The translations under genes and the position numbers were made by a program. From Actinomadura rubteroloni (GTDB lineage Bacteria; Actinomycetota; Actinomycetes; Streptosporangiales; Streptosporangiaceae): a DNA stretch of 64,000 bases. Shown piece by piece: positions 55,534-64,000 of the stretch (position 1 is the first letter of the stretch; each line of letters opens with the position of its first letter). The stretch is from contig NZ_MTBP01000001.1 of the NCBI RefSeq assembly GCF_002911665.1, forward strand, positions 1,054,001 through 1,118,000. Direction: 5' to 3'. Below the pieces are notes generated by a model that saw only the letters and a list, made by a program, of their open reading frames with translations, had not been told where the DNA came from and did no database searches.

Positions 55534-56334
55534 TCAGGGCTTGCGGGCGACGACGCCGTACTGGGCGACGAGCGGGGGCTCGACGCCGTCCCGGCGCTTC
55601 GGGGCGCGCCAGCGCGAGCAGGACACCAGACCGGGTTCCTCCAGCTCCAGGCCGTGCAGGAAGGCGGCGACCTGCACGCCCGTCCGGGCGCGGAGCGGCG
55701 GTTCGGCGTTGCTGTTGAAGAACTCCATCGCCTCGGTGTTGGCGTCGCCGCCGAGTTCCAGCGTCGGGTGCGTGATCGCGACGTAGGAACCGGACGGGAC
55801 GGCCGCGACGAGATCGTCCACCACGGCCTGCGCCTCGCCGTCGTCCAGGACGAAGTTGAGGATGCCGAGCATCATGATCGCCACGGGCTCGTTCAGCTCC
55901 AGCGTGCGGCGGGCCCGGGCGAGGACGGCCTCGGTGTCGCGGACGTCGGCCTCCATGTAGTCGGTCGCGCCCTCGGGCGTGCTGGTCAGGAGCGTCCGCG
56001 CCTGCCGCAGGACGAGCGGGTCGTTGTCCACGTACAGGACGCGGGCGGCGGGCGCGACGCGCTGCGCGACCTCGTGGGTGTTGTCGGCGGTCGGCAGGCC
56101 CGTCCCGAGGTCGAGGAACTGCCGGACGCCGCGCTCGCCGGCGAGGAACCGCACCGCGCGGCCGAGGAACGCCCGGTCGGCGCGGGCGACCTGGACGATG
56201 CTCGGATACATGCGGTAGACGCGGTCGCCGACCAGCCGGTCCGCGGTGAAGTTGTCCTTGCCGCCGAGCCAGTAGTTCCAGACCCGGGCGTTCTGCGCGG
56301 TCTCCGTGCGCAGGTCAGGCTGCTCGTTCGCCAT
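55534..56334 (-). CDS. SAM-dependent methyltransferase, DUF574/SAM_MT family
   Basis: 266 residues from ATG 56334 (MANEQPDLR); ATGs at 56343 and 56346 are also in frame. NARVWNYWLGGKDNFTADR and QFLDLGTGLPTADNTHEVAQ are signature blocks of this actinobacterial family, with the SAM-binding DLGTGLP glycine loop and VLYVDNDPLVLRQA acidic loop. Targets are unknown; many paralogues exist per genome. Its start overlaps the 3' end of the permease-like gene by 20 bp. Confidence 0.9.
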   Translation of the reverse strand: MANEQPDLRTETAQNARVWNYWLGGKDNFTADRLVGDRVYRMYPSIVQVARADRAFLGRAVRFLAGERGVRQFLDLGTGLPTADNTHEVAQRVAPAARVLYVDNDPLVLRQARTLLTSTPEGATDYMEADVRDTEAVLARARRTLELNEPVAIMMLGILNFVLDDGEAQAVVDDLVAAVPSGSYVAITHPTLELGGDANTEAMEFFNSNAEPPLRARTGVQVAAFLHGLELEEPGLVSCSRWRAPKRRDGVEPPLVAQYGVVARKP

Positions 56335-57142
56335 GCAGGTCATCATTCCCCACCGGCCGCGCCTCCACCGGCCGCGCGGGGACGCGCGTGACGCGGTCGA
56401 GGAAGACGGCGAGAACGACGATGGCGACGGCGCCCTCGAACCCGGTGGCGGCGCTGACGCGGTCCAGGCCCGTCAGGACGACGCCGCCGAGCCCGCCCGC
56501 GCCGACCAGCCCGGCCGTGACGACCATCCCCAGAGCCGGAACAACGATCCGGTTCGCTTCCTCGGGGTCCGGCCGGTCGCGCAGCCCGGACTCGACGAGC
56601 CGCACGGCGGCCGGAAGCGCGAACACGGCCGTGGCGACGACGCCGGGCGTCGTCCCGATGCTGAACAGGAACGCGGCCGGAACGAGGTAGACGAACACCG
56701 GCACCGAGGGCACACCGTCCAGGACGGGCCGCACGACCCGCTTCGCCGCCGCGTACCGCGCGACGACGAGCCCGATCGGCACCGCGACCGCCAGCGCGAC
56801 GACCGCCGAGACGGCGACCAGCGACAACGAGTCCATCGCGGGCCGCCACAGCCGCATGCCGTCGATCAGCGCGAACCCGGCGAACGTGAACAGAGCGAGC
56901 CGCCAGCCGCGCGCCGCGTACGCCAGCGCGGCGAGCAGCGCGGTCAGGACGAGCGGAGGAAAGAACGCGAGAACGCCGCCGAGCCCGTCCACCAGGTCGG
57001 TCACGACGGTCGCGAACCCGTCGAAGAACACGCCGCCATGAGCGACGGACCAGGACGCGCCTTCAGCGAACCACCGGCCGACCGGAACGCGAGGAACGTC
57101 CCGGCTCAAAACGGTAGTAAGGCGGGGGGCTGAACAACGCAT
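56315..57142 (-). CDS. Betaine-type ABC permease with deleted EAA loop, no ATPase partner
   Basis: 275 residues; the start is uncertain (ATG 57142 or TTG 57109). The protein resembles ProW/OpuAB-type permeases: LVPAAFLFSIGTTPGVVATAVFALPAAVRLVESGL then GMVVTAGLVGAGGLGGVVL, in about 120-225. Between them the family has about 40 residues with the EAA-G-(x9)-I-x-LP coupling loop. Here only DRPDPEEANRIVVPAL stands there, so roughly 27 residues including the conserved Gly and LP are missing. No ATP-binding or substrate-binding gene is adjacent. It may be a decaying gene, though the frame is intact. Confidence 0.75.
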   Translation of the reverse strand: MRCSAPRLTTVLSRDVPRVPVGRWFAEGASWSVAHGGVFFDGFATVVTDLVDGLGGVLAFFPPLVLTALLAALAYAARGWRLALFTFAGFALIDGMRLWRPAMDSLSLVAVSAVVALAVAVPIGLVVARYAAAKRVVRPVLDGVPSVPVFVYLVPAAFLFSIGTTPGVVATAVFALPAAVRLVESGLRDRPDPEEANRIVVPALGMVVTAGLVGAGGLGGVVLTGLDRVSAATGFEGAVAIVVLAVFLDRVTRVPARPVEARPVGNDDLHGERAA

Positions 57143-57175
57143 CGCTCGAAACTACTCGCCCCGGAGAAGCGGCCG

Positions 57176-57751
57176 TCAAACCTCCGTGCGGTGGAAGTTC
57201 AGATACGACCGCGACGGCGTCGGCCCACGCTGGTTCTGATACCGCGACCCGTACTTGGGCGACCCGTACGGGTACTCGGCGGGGGAGCTCGTCCGGAACA
57301 GGCACATCTGCCCGATCTTCATGCCCGGCCAGAGCTTGATCGGCAGCGTGGCGACGTTCGACAGCTCCAACGTGACATGCCCGTTGAACCCTGGATCGAT
57401 CCACCCGGCCGTCGAGTGCGTGAGCAGCCCGAGCCGTCCGAGCGAACTCTTCCCCTCCAGCCGCGCGGCGAGATCGTCCGGCAACGCGAACACCTCGTAC
57501 GTGGACGCGAGAACGAACTCACCCGGATGCAGCACGAACGCCTCATCCGACTCCACATCCACCAGCCGGGTGAGATCAGCCTGCTCGATCGCCGGATCGA
57601 TATGCGGATACCGGTGGTTCTCGAACACACGGAAGTACCGGTCGAGCCGGACGTCCACACTGGACGGCTGGACCATCTCGGGCGCGAACGGATCGATCTT
57701 GACCCGTCCAGCGTCGATCTCGGCCCTGATGTCGCGATCGGAGAGCAGCAC
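57176..57751 (-). CDS. dcd: dCTP deaminase
   Basis: 191 residues from GTG 57751 (family start [12 protein letters not shown]). [18 protein letters not shown], the [24 protein letters not shown] motif (catalytic Glu and Ser/Arg region, about residues 110-135) and the [21 protein letters not shown] end are diagnostic. It deaminates dCTP to dUTP, or to dUMP in bifunctional forms, for dTTP supply. A tRNA-Gly gene follows on the other side of its promoter. Confidence 0.96.
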   Translation of the reverse strand: MLLSDRDIRAEIDAGRVKIDPFAPEMVQPSSVDVRLDRYFRVFENHRYPHIDPAIEQADLTRLVDVESDEAFVLHPGEFVLASTYEVFALPDDLAARLEGKSSLGRLGLLTHSTAGWIDPGFNGHVTLELSNVATLPIKLWPGMKIGQMCLFRTSSPAEYPYGSPKYGSRYQNQRGPTPSRSYLNFHRTEV

Positions 57752-57888
57752 GTGCAAAAACTACCGTCTCCGCCACCACCTCCCGCACACGACGGCACCC
57801 CGACCCCCCACACGACGCCGCCAACCCGTCTGCGCAACCCCCGACTTTCCGGTAAGCTGACCGAGCAGCCGAGGCAGAGCCCTCGCAC

Positions 57889-57962
57889 GCGGGTGTGGTT
57901 CAATGGTAGAACTTCAGCTTCCCAAGCTGACGACGCGGGTTCGATTCCCGTCGCCCGCTCCA
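57889..57962 (+). tRNA. tRNA-Gly (CCC anticodon), CCA encoded
   Basis: Acceptor GCGGGTG pairs with CGCCCGC (one G-T pair). D-arm GTTC/GAAC, anticodon stem TCAGC/GCTGA with loop TTCCCAA giving anticodon CCC, T-arm CGGGT-TCGATTC-CCGTC. Discriminator T at 57959 and CCA at 57960-57962. Confidence 0.95.
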
Positions 57963-57970
57963 CAACGTCA

Positions 57971-58010
57971 AAGCCCCAGGTCAGGGACTAGATCCCGGAC
58001 GCTGGGGCTT
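57971..58010 (+). terminator. Hairpin downstream of tRNA-Gly
   Basis: AAGCCCCAG (57971-57979) pairs with CTGGGGCTT (58002-58010) around a 22-nt loop that itself contains GGGA/TCCC. It starts 8 nt after the tRNA CCA and is followed by CGTGTTTC. Confidence 0.65.
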
Positions 58011-58174
58011 CGTGTTTCACAGGCTCGTCAGAGGCCGCCGTGCCCGTTGCGTGCTCGACGGATTCGTCGCCTGGCTTGCTCTCGTTCGTCTTCTTCCGGC
58101 TCGCGCAACCTTCTGCGACCATGGTCATCCGGTCCCCGGCCATGTGCATGGCAAGTATTCCGGAGGGCGGCAAC

Positions 58175-58477
58175 GTGCAAGTGAGCGGTCGTCGCGGCAG
58201 CGTCATTCTCGACGGTGAGTGGGTCGAAATCCTTCACGGCGATCCCAATCAAGAAGCGACACGTAAGGCTGCTACGCGCGTCCACATCTCCAAGATCATT
58301 GGCGTGGCGATCAGACCACCCGGCCTGTTCACGAACGGGTTCTTCCGGCTGATCCTGCAAGGGGACGCGGACGCCGGGTTCGACCGCAACGGCCTGTTCT
58401 TCACACGCGGACAGCGCGGCGAATTCGACGTACTGCGCGCCGAGATCGAGCGTAGCCTGCCGACTCACCGCACCTGA
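58175..58477 (+). CDS. Small DUF4429-like (PH-like fold) protein
   Basis: 100 residues from GTG 58175, with GGAGGG 7 nt upstream. VSGRRGSVILDGEWVEILHG, TRVHISKIIGVAI and GFFRLILQGDADAGF resemble the strand pattern of DUF4429 PH-like domains, followed by a C-terminal helix (FDVLRAEIERSL). Function unknown. It opens a block of lower-GC small genes after the tRNA. Confidence 0.68.
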   Translation: MQVSGRRGSVILDGEWVEILHGDPNQEATRKAATRVHISKIIGVAIRPPGLFTNGFFRLILQGDADAGFDRNGLFFTRGQRGEFDVLRAEIERSLPTHRT

Positions 58478-58638
58478 GGGCCCCACATCATGTGGTCGGG
58501 CGACCATGACAGCAGGTCGCGTGATCTCAAAGGCCTGCACCCGCCCGGCTCGGCCGAGCGGGCGCTGACGCTAGTGCGCGCCGCCGACGCTCGGCCCACC
58601 GCCGTGTGAGGTCACGCGCCGCCGCCAAAGATCCGCGC

Positions 58639-58809
58639 TCACCTGCGGCCCCAGCGTGCCAGTGCGCGGACGGTCGCAGGGATGTCCTCGGACCGCGCCT
58701 TCATCAGGGCCACGACACCGAGCACCAGCCAGACGACGCAGAAGGCAACGATGGCCACAGCCATCGCCGACGCTGTTTTGAGCAGGGAAATCAGTACGCC
58801 TACGGGCAT
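58639..58809 (-). CDS. Small membrane protein, 56 aa
   Basis: From ATG 58809 to TGA, with AGAGGTG 9 nt upstream. It starts MPVGVLISLLKTASAMAVAI and continues with a strongly hydrophobic stretch to about residue 36 (VAFCVVWLVLGVVALM), then a basic amphipathic tail ending in WGRR. One membrane span is predicted. No family assigned. Confidence 0.68.
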   Translation of the reverse strand: MPVGVLISLLKTASAMAVAIVAFCVVWLVLGVVALMKARSEDIPATVRALARWGRR

Positions 58810-59148
58810 GACAACTACACCTCTTCGCGTGAGGCGTAGTCAGCCCGAGATTAAGTCGGATGGCGCTAGCATCCTTCACATCGGGAAGACTGACGCTCTT
58901 TCCTGGGGCGTGAGAAGTAAGCGCGCTGTCAGGCTAGCAAGTGCCTCCGGCGCGGGCACTCCGGCTCCGGGTAGCCCAGCGGGGAGCCTTGCGGTTGCCG
59001 GGGTTCAGGTGGCGCCCGGTCTTCAAGGGCGCGTGCACCCGATGCGCCAACCATGTGGTCTTTCCGTCCGGTCCCGCAACACCGGGCCGTCGGTCGCCCC
59101 GACGGCGAACGCGTGGCTGAACAGGTGCGCAGCATTCCGAGGTAGCGG
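58810..59148. other. Gene-free region, 339 bp
   Basis: Between the 56-aa membrane protein and the 133-aa membrane protein. Open frames here have no domain or SD. It probably contains the promoter of the 56-aa gene near 58815-58870. No strong repeat seen. Confidence 0.5.
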
Positions 59149-59550
59149 TTATCCCTGCTCGGCAGATGGAGCCTCACTGTCCCTGCGCCGCTCCCGGTAC
59201 ATGCGCACCAGCGTCACCGCTCCGCCGCCGGCACCGATGAGAAGAGCCGCGCCGGCGATCCAGAAGGCGAGAGTTCCGGACTCGAAGCCGGTGGCAGAGG
59301 CGACGGCGACCGCGAGTGCCCACGTGCCGAAGGCGGTTACGGTCAATGCTGTCGCACACCGATCACCTTGTCGCCGCCACCGGTAGAACATCACCATCAT
59401 TCCTCCGCCGCCCAGGTAGAAGGCGATCCCCTCCAGGGCAGCGGACCGACTGCCCCCGGAGAGCACGATGACCGCCACGGCAGAGCTGACCACCATCGCG
59501 GCGACTTGAAGGGACGCGGCGTTCGGCCTGTACGACAACCTGCACCTCAC
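59149..59550 (-). CDS. Four-span membrane protein, unknown
   Basis: 133 residues from GTG 59550. Hydrophobic spans at about residues 13-32, 39-57, 66-85 and 93-113, with a basic tail (RMYRERRRDSE). Gly/Ala-rich packing (YLGGGGMMVMFYRW). No family recognised. Isolated, in the lower-GC block. Confidence 0.65.
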   Translation of the reverse strand: MRCRLSYRPNAASLQVAAMVVSSAVAVIVLSGGSRSAALEGIAFYLGGGGMMVMFYRWRRQGDRCATALTVTAFGTWALAVAVASATGFESGTLAFWIAGAALLIGAGGGAVTLVRMYRERRRDSEAPSAEQG

Positions 59551-59786
59551 AGCGGGGAAAGAGCACGCCTCATCCTCGGGTGGCCTGTCTTGTGATGCGG
59601 GCCGGAGGCGGTCACGTGTGTTGGGCCTTGATTAGTTTCGGGCGCCTTCATCTGTTACGCAATCATGGGCTGTCTCGCAGCTGTCGGCCAGGGTGCGGAA
59701 ACTGCGTGGCCGACGAGTTCGCGCGCCGGTATCGTCCGGTTCCCGGCCTGCCGTATCGGCGGACCACGTTTAGAAAGCGATGCTAG

Positions 59787-60140
59787 ATGACCAGTCGGCG
59801 AGCGACGACGACCTTGTGGCGCCCTACCGGGCCGAGGGAGCTGGAGCTGGTTCGAGAGCTGAACTGGCGTGCTTGGCCGCCGCGGCTGCCTGAGCAGCCG
59901 ATTCTCTACCCGGTTCTCAATGAGGACTACGCGGTCAGGATCGCGCGGGACTGGAACGTGAAGCACGACGGCGCCGGGTTCGTCACTCGTTTCGAGGTCG
60001 AGTCGGAGTTCTTGAGTCGGTATCCCGTCCGGCAGGCCGGCGGAAAGACGATCCTCGAGCTGTGGGTTCCGGCCGAAGAGCTGGACGACTTCAACGCCCA
60101 CATCGTCGGCGAGATCCAGGTGGTCCACGAGTTCCGCTGA
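59787..60140 (+). CDS. Conserved protein of the ADP-ribosylation/crystallin J1-annotated family
   Basis: 117 residues. LWRPTGPRELELVRE, WPPRLPEQPILYPVLNEDYA and ELWVPAEELDDFNAHIVGEI are blocks I recognise from a widespread small family often labelled ADP-ribosylation/crystallin J1. I see no ADP-ribosylglycohydrolase motif in it, so the enzymatic label is doubtful. GCGATGCTAG precedes the ATG and gives a poor SD. Confidence 0.72.
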   Translation: MTSRRATTTLWRPTGPRELELVRELNWRAWPPRLPEQPILYPVLNEDYAVRIARDWNVKHDGAGFVTRFEVESEFLSRYPVRQAGGKTILELWVPAEELDDFNAHIVGEIQVVHEFR

Positions 60141-60326
60141 TGCGGCGCGGCGTGCCGACGGGGCACGCCGTGGGGCGGCGATCCGAAGCGGCGATGTGGT
60201 CGCGCGGTGGCCGCCGGACGTGCGGGCCGCCGGGAACTCCGTTGCCACCGTGCGGAATGCCTGCTCGTCCGTCCGGTTAGGGCAAACCCGTGACGCGCCC
60301 GCTCTGCGCATGCCAAGGTGCGGGCC

Positions 60327-60695
60327 ATGGAGAGAACGCGGACGGTCGTGGCGAGACTGAGCATCGTCGGAGGTGCGCTGCTTGTAATCGGAGTGTTCCT
60401 CGGGTGCAGGCCGATTCACCGCGACGGTTACTCGTGCGGCACGGTCTTCTTCGGGAACTCAGACGCGAGCTCGTACGACATCACGCCCTTTCAAGCCGCC
60501 CCTGACTGTGACGGCGCACGGGCTTCCAGCCGACCTCTCGTCCTGCTCTCGCTGGGACTTGGTGGAGGCGCCCTGGCTACCGCTTGGGTGGTCGCCGGTT
60601 TGACCAGACCGGCTCGCGGAGGCTTCCGTACCGAGAGATACTTCCTGGGGCGCAGGATCGATTCTGATGATGGGTCGTCAGACGGTCCAGATTGA
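60327..60695 (+). CDS. Small membrane protein, two spans
   Basis: 122 residues from ATG 60327; an in-frame GTG at 60318 is possible. Hydrophobic segments at about 12-30 and 70-90 flank an extracytoplasmic loop with three Cys (CRPIHRDGYSCGTVFFGN, CDGARA). The layout suggests a secreted-face loop with a disulfide. No family recognised. Confidence 0.62.
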   Translation: MERTRTVVARLSIVGGALLVIGVFLGCRPIHRDGYSCGTVFFGNSDASSYDITPFQAAPDCDGARASSRPLVLLSLGLGGGALATAWVVAGLTRPARGGFRTERYFLGRRIDSDDGSSDGPD

Positions 60696-61285
60696 ACGCG
60701 ATTGACGGAAGCAGACGATCTAGAGTCACGTGATTTCGCCTTCTGTCGCCCCTCCGTACCCGAAGACCGGGCGAGAGATACGCGTCCCACCGCTCGGTCG
60801 TTGACCCCCTCACACCCCGGGTCGACTCGTGCTGCCTCACGCTCGGCCAGCGGTGATGCTGCGCGGGCCGCGAGTTCTTTGCCGCCTGCGCTGGATGGCG
60901 CTCCCCGTGTCGATGCGCATTGCAGTCGCCGGATTACCTACAGATCGCCGCTGTTCAGGTCGGGTGGCTCTGATCCCTCGGGCCGTACGTTCTTCCCTGT
61001 CGTATCGGTAACGCGACGCTGACGGTCGCGACCCAGGGAGCGTTTCCTCTTGTCTTCGCTCCGGGGCCTCTCGGCATCACCGGTGTGATCAGGGTCGGTG
61101 ATGCGGCGGCGGTCGCCACAGTGGCCGGACGGGGGAGGTCGGCGGTGGGGTGCGGGCGCGGACGTTTGGAAGATCTTTTTTGGGTGAAGTCTGGCGGAAA
61201 AAAGCGCTGACCTGCGGTTTCCCCGGCTAGGGGTGGATCGGTGACGGGTGCTGGCAGTGGACGGGCGTTGCTAGCTTTGGGGGTC
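60696..61285. other. Gene-free region, about 590 bp
   Basis: No credible coding frame. It contains an inverted repeat GCATCACCG (61075-61083) / CGGTGATGC (61097-61105) and A/T-rich patches (GATCTTTTTT near 61172 and GGAAAAAA near 61196), the lowest-GC sequence in the window. Promoter for the gene at 61286 lies at its right end (TAGCTT near 61271). Confidence 0.55.
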
Positions 61286-61576
61286 ATGGATGGGGATATG
61301 TCTGGTGAGCTGGCGGTGCTCGTCCGGGACATCGGTGACGCCGGTGTCGCGGAGATGTCCACCGTGCCGGGGCTCGCCGCCGCCGTGGACCAGCATGTGG
61401 CCGAGATCCGGGCCACGCTCGGGGTGGCCGGGCACGACGAGTTGATGGCGTATCTCTGCCGGTTCGCCGAGGACGCGTTCAATCGCGGGTGGTGGCCGGA
61501 GAGCACGCGGGACTTCGAGTTCGTACGGATCGTCGCCGTGTGCTGGCTGCTCAGCCGGGACGAACACGCCGCGTGA
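61286..61576 (+). CDS. DUF6401-like small protein
   Basis: 96 residues from ATG 61286, preceded by TAGCTT about 10 nt upstream (leaderless-type). HVAEIRATLGVAGHDELMAY and DFEFVRIVAVCWLLSRD resemble the short helical DUF6401 family of actinomycetes. Function unknown. The next gene, hisC, starts 88 bp downstream with an independent promoter likely. Confidence 0.58.
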   Translation: MDGDMSGELAVLVRDIGDAGVAEMSTVPGLAAAVDQHVAEIRATLGVAGHDELMAYLCRFAEDAFNRGWWPESTRDFEFVRIVAVCWLLSRDEHAA

Positions 61577-61664
61577 CCCGCCCGGTATAGGCGTGGTGCG
61601 CGGTAAGGGGCGGTCTTAAGCTGGTCGGCGCGCCCATCCATCGACCACCCCACGGGAGCCCACG

Positions 61665-62744
61665 GTGTCCGAGGCCATCACGCCCCGTTTCCGTTCCGTC
61701 CTCGACCGGTTCGCGGCCTACAAGCCGGGCCGGGTCGCGCTGTCGCCGGACGGACGGTCGTTCAAGCTCTCGTCCAACGAGTCGCCGCACGAGCCGCTGC
61801 CGTCCGTCCAGAAGGCGATCATGGAGGCGGCGCGGGACGTCAACCGGTACCCCGACAACAGCGCCACCGCGCTGATCGACGCCATCGCGGAGCGGTACGG
61901 CGTCGCGGCGGAGCGCGTCGCGGTCGGGTGCGGGTCGGTGGGCGTCGCGCAGATGCTGCTGGAGGCGGTCGCCGAGCCGGGCGCGGAGATCTTGTACGCG
62001 TGGCGGAGCTTTGAGGCTTATCCGCTGCTGGTGGCGCTTTCGGGGGCGACCAGCGTGCAGGTCCCGTTGAAGGACGAGGTCCATGATCTTGAAGCGATGG
62101 CCGAGGCGATCACGCCGCGCACGCGCCTGATTTTCGTTTGCAGTCCGAACAACCCCACCGGCACGGTCGTCGGGCGCGACGAGCTGAACGCCTTCCTGGA
62201 CCGGGTGCCGGCCGACTGCCTCGTCGTCCTGGACGAGGCCTACCGCGAGTACATCCGCGACGAGAGCGTCGCCGACGCCCTGGACCTCGCCGAGGGCAGG
62301 CCGAACGTCGTGGTGCTCCGGACGTTCTCCAAGGCCTACGGGCTGGCGGGCCTGCGCATCGGGTTCCTCGTCGCGCACCCCGAGGTGGCCACCGCGATCC
62401 GCAAGACCTACCTGCCGTTCAGCGTCAACTCGATCGCGCAGGCCGCCGCCATCGCCTCGCTCGGCGCGACGGGCGAGCTGCTGGACCGCGTCGAGGGCAC
62501 GGTCGCCGAGCGCACCCGCGTCGTGGACGAGCTGCGCAAGGACGGCTGGACGATCCCGCCCACCCAGGCCAACTTCCTCTGGCTCGCCCTCGGCGACCGC
62601 GCGCAGGAGTTCTCCGACGCGTGCGACGAGCACGGCGTGAGCGTCCGCCCGTTCCCCCCGGACGGTGTCCGGGTCTCGATCGGCTCGCCCGAGGAGAACG
62701 ACGCGTTCCTCGCCGTCGCCCGCGCCTACCCGCACCGGGTCTGA
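61665..62744 (+). CDS. hisC: Histidinol-phosphate/aromatic aminotransferase (PLP)
   Basis: 359 residues from GTG 61665. Class I/II aminotransferase fold: [53 protein letters not shown] and [14 protein letters not shown] with the PLP-binding Lys near residue 223. This is the HisC/Pat group, transferring amino groups between glutamate and histidinol phosphate or aromatic 2-oxo acids. No other his gene is adjacent, so it may be the HisC2/Pat paralogue. Confidence 0.9.
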   Translation: MSEAITPRFRSVLDRFAAYKPGRVALSPDGRSFKLSSNESPHEPLPSVQKAIMEAARDVNRYPDNSATALIDAIAERYGVAAERVAVGCGSVGVAQMLLEAVAEPGAEILYAWRSFEAYPLLVALSGATSVQVPLKDEVHDLEAMAEAITPRTRLIFVCSPNNPTGTVVGRDELNAFLDRVPADCLVVLDEAYREYIRDESVADALDLAEGRPNVVVLRTFSKAYGLAGLRIGFLVAHPEVATAIRKTYLPFSVNSIAQAAAIASLGATGELLDRVEGTVAERTRVVDELRKDGWTIPPTQANFLWLALGDRAQEFSDACDEHGVSVRPFPPDGVRVSIGSPEENDAFLAVARAYPHRV

Positions 62745-62757
62745 CGCGGGCGACGGT

Positions 62758-63999
62758 TCACGCGCGCGGCCCGAGCTTCTCCACGATGAGCCGGTAGAGC
62801 TGGCGCGGACGGCCCGGCTGCGGCGTCCGGTTCGGCGGCAGCGGCCAGGCCAGGCCCTCCTCCACGAGCGTGCGCAGCAGGCGGCGGGCGGTGCGCGGCG
62901 TCACGCCGAGCATCCGGCCCGCGTTCTCGGCGTCCACGATCAGCGGCTGCTCCTGGTCGCCGAGCTTGTCGGCGAGCCGGGCGAGGATCTCCAGCCCCTT
63001 CGGCTTGGCCTGCGGCGGCGTGCGGGGCGGCGTGCGGGGCGCCGGGACGAGCGCGCGCCCGTCGCGGTCCAGCGTGAAGCCCTGCGCCCGCTGCGAACTC
63101 TGCGACCGGGCCAGCGCCGCGCGGGCGTGCGACTCGGCCTCGTGCGCCGTCCGGCCCATGCCGATGCCGACCTCGATGGCGAGGCCCAGCTCCTCGCGGA
63201 CGCGTTCCACGAACGGCGGCGTCCGGAACCCCTCGGTCCCGGCGGTCACCGACCCGCGCGTCGCGATGACGAGGTAGCTGTGGTCGTCCAGCGGCCACAC
63301 CGAGGCGTTCATCCGGTGCGCCTCCTGGAGCAGGACGCGGTGCAGCGCGAGCTTCAGCTCGTCCCGCCAGTAGCGCGGGGTGACGCGGCGGGGCGTCTCG
63401 CGCAGCGTCGGGACGTCCACGAGGACGGTCACGAGCTGCGACTCCTCCAGCCGGTGGTGCGCGCCGAGCAGCGCGGCCGTCTGGAGCGAGCTGCGGATCG
63501 CGGCGCCGGTCGGGCGGACGCGGATCGTCGGCACCCCGGCCAGCTCCATGCGCTCGGCCGTCGCGTGGACGCACGTCATCGCGACCGTCGTGGCCCCGCG
63601 CCGCCACAGCCGCTCGTGGAACGCGGCGAGCGTCCCCGGGCCGGCGGCCTCCTCGCGCAGGTGGACCTGGTCGGTGCCGAGGCTGATCTCCGAGTACGCC
63701 TCCTCGACCTCGGCGCGGCCGAGGACGTCGATGCTGACCCGGGTGGGGTCGAAGCGCTCGTCCAGCGAGGCGCGCAGCAGGGCGCCCTGGAGCGCGGCGC
63801 CGTTGAGCGGGACGTAGGTCGCGGGCATGGTCAGCACCCCGGCCTTGCGCGCGAAGTCGTAGGGGACGGGGCTGGCGAACAGGCAGACGTCCACGCCGGT
63901 GCCGAGCCGGACGACCTTGTCGGCGGCCTCCTGCTCGTCCCGGTAGGCGGCGGCGACCAGCCGCGACGGCACCGGGGTCGGGCCGTGCCCCATGAGCAT
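62758..63999 (-). CDS. Winged-helix regulator with cyclase/GCH III-like domain, may extend past window
   Basis: 413 residues are visible; the frame reaches the window edge and the ATG at 63999 may be internal. C-terminal HTH (AGRMLGVTPRTARRLLRTLVEEGLAWPLP). The middle (about 190-300, TVLVDVPTLRE...SYLVIATRG...AIEVGIGMGRTAHEAESHA) resembles GGDEF/GTP-cyclohydrolase III-type folds. An N-terminal PrpR-like sensing region is probable. It is likely a ligand-controlled regulator; the ligand is unknown. It is convergent with hisC (13 bp apart). Confidence 0.75.
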   Translation of the reverse strand: MLMGHGPTPVPSRLVAAAYRDEQEAADKVVRLGTGVDVCLFASPVPYDFARKAGVLTMPATYVPLNGAALQGALLRASLDERFDPTRVSIDVLGRAEVEEAYSEISLGTDQVHLREEAAGPGTLAAFHERLWRRGATTVAMTCVHATAERMELAGVPTIRVRPTGAAIRSSLQTAALLGAHHRLEESQLVTVLVDVPTLRETPRRVTPRYWRDELKLALHRVLLQEAHRMNASVWPLDDHSYLVIATRGSVTAGTEGFRTPPFVERVREELGLAIEVGIGMGRTAHEAESHARAALARSQSSQRAQGFTLDRDGRALVPAPRTPPRTPPQAKPKGLEILARLADKLGDQEQPLIVDAENAGRMLGVTPRTARRLLRTLVEEGLAWPLPPNRTPQPGRPRQLYRLIVEKLGPRA

Positions 64000-64000
64000 G

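Noticed and set aside
57889..58010. Attachment site with a duplicated tRNA 3' end
   Set aside because: I found no second copy of the T-arm/acceptor sequence in the window and no integrase gene.
58606..59386. Several 77-234-aa frames over the lower-GC block on both strands
   Set aside because: They conflict with better-supported small membrane proteins and show no domains or start signals.
59580..59786. 68-aa plus-strand ORF upstream of the crystallin J1-like gene
   Set aside because: No ribosome binding site, uneven codon use and no recognisable pattern.

Overview
The window is a stretch of a high-GC (roughly 70% or more by eye) actinobacterial chromosome. A single hspR-type heat-shock operon (dnaK-grpE-dnaJ-hspR-clpB), many ECF sigma factors, XRE, TetR and GlxA-type regulators, DUF574/SAM_MT-type methyltransferases, F420-type reductases and many leaderless-looking starts fit a filamentous or sporulating actinomycete. 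Streptosporangiales (Actinomadura-like) is my best guess; the taxon is inferred, not tested.

Layout. 0-7 kb: partial HD hydrolase, a GC-rich repeat region, an ECF sigma/membrane-protein pair, a 7 x 60-bp minisatellite, an orphan histidine kinase, a deazaflavin-type reductase divergent from its likely TetR regulator, and DUF5995 and RsbW-like proteins. 7-16 kb: GlxA-type regulator and NAD(P)H oxidoreductase, peptide deformylase, a P450-like protein without the heme cysteine convergent with a 2OG-Fe(II) oxygenase, an XRE-ImmA/IrrE protease with a partner gene, and a large membrane protein. 16-25 kb: SRPBCC-like protein, DUF6745/DUF6985 group, N-succinylamino-acid racemase with a GNAT, an ECF42-type sigma factor with YCII, TPR and NYN proteins. 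25.8-31 kb: a sigma factor fused to an anti-sigma-like zinc finger, a membrane span and a large extracellular region; a GGDEF-like protein; a second sigma/membrane-protein pair. 31-41 kb: PhoD phosphatase, secreted alpha/beta hydrolase, an iron-box-preceded ABC half-transporter pair, and DrrAB-type exporter genes next to a TetR operon with repeated palindromic operators. 41.5-49 kb: clpB-hspR-dnaJ-grpE-dnaK (all minus strand) under a HAIR box. 48.8-53.5 kb: hydroxyacyl-CoA dehydrogenase, a TIGR03086 protein and an EtfD-like membrane Fe-S oxidoreductase, consistent with beta-oxidation electron transfer. 53.5-64 kb: aldo/keto reductase with XRE/MmyB regulator, methyltransferase, an EAA-loop-deleted betaine-type permease, dcd, tRNA-Gly(CCC), a lower-GC block of small orphan genes, hisC and a winged-helix regulator at the window edge.

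Main points beyond ordinary annotation: (1) three promoters with the same TGTCGG-N10-xAxxxT layout, resembling the PafBC/RecA-NDp DNA-damage promoter, upstream of the XRE-ImmA pair, of a DUF6985 gene and of a 31-aa leaderless ORF; (2) the one-polypeptide sigma factor/anti-sigma/receptor; (3) a heme-cysteine-less P450; (4) an EAA-loop-deleted permease; (5) an iron box in front of an ABC exporter pair whose linker has a 48-bp in-frame tandem repeat and whose first NBD has lost the Walker A lysine; (6) a 60-bp tandem repeat array running up to a sigma factor start; (7) several genes below 60 codons, including a 51-aa acidic and a 56-aa membrane protein.
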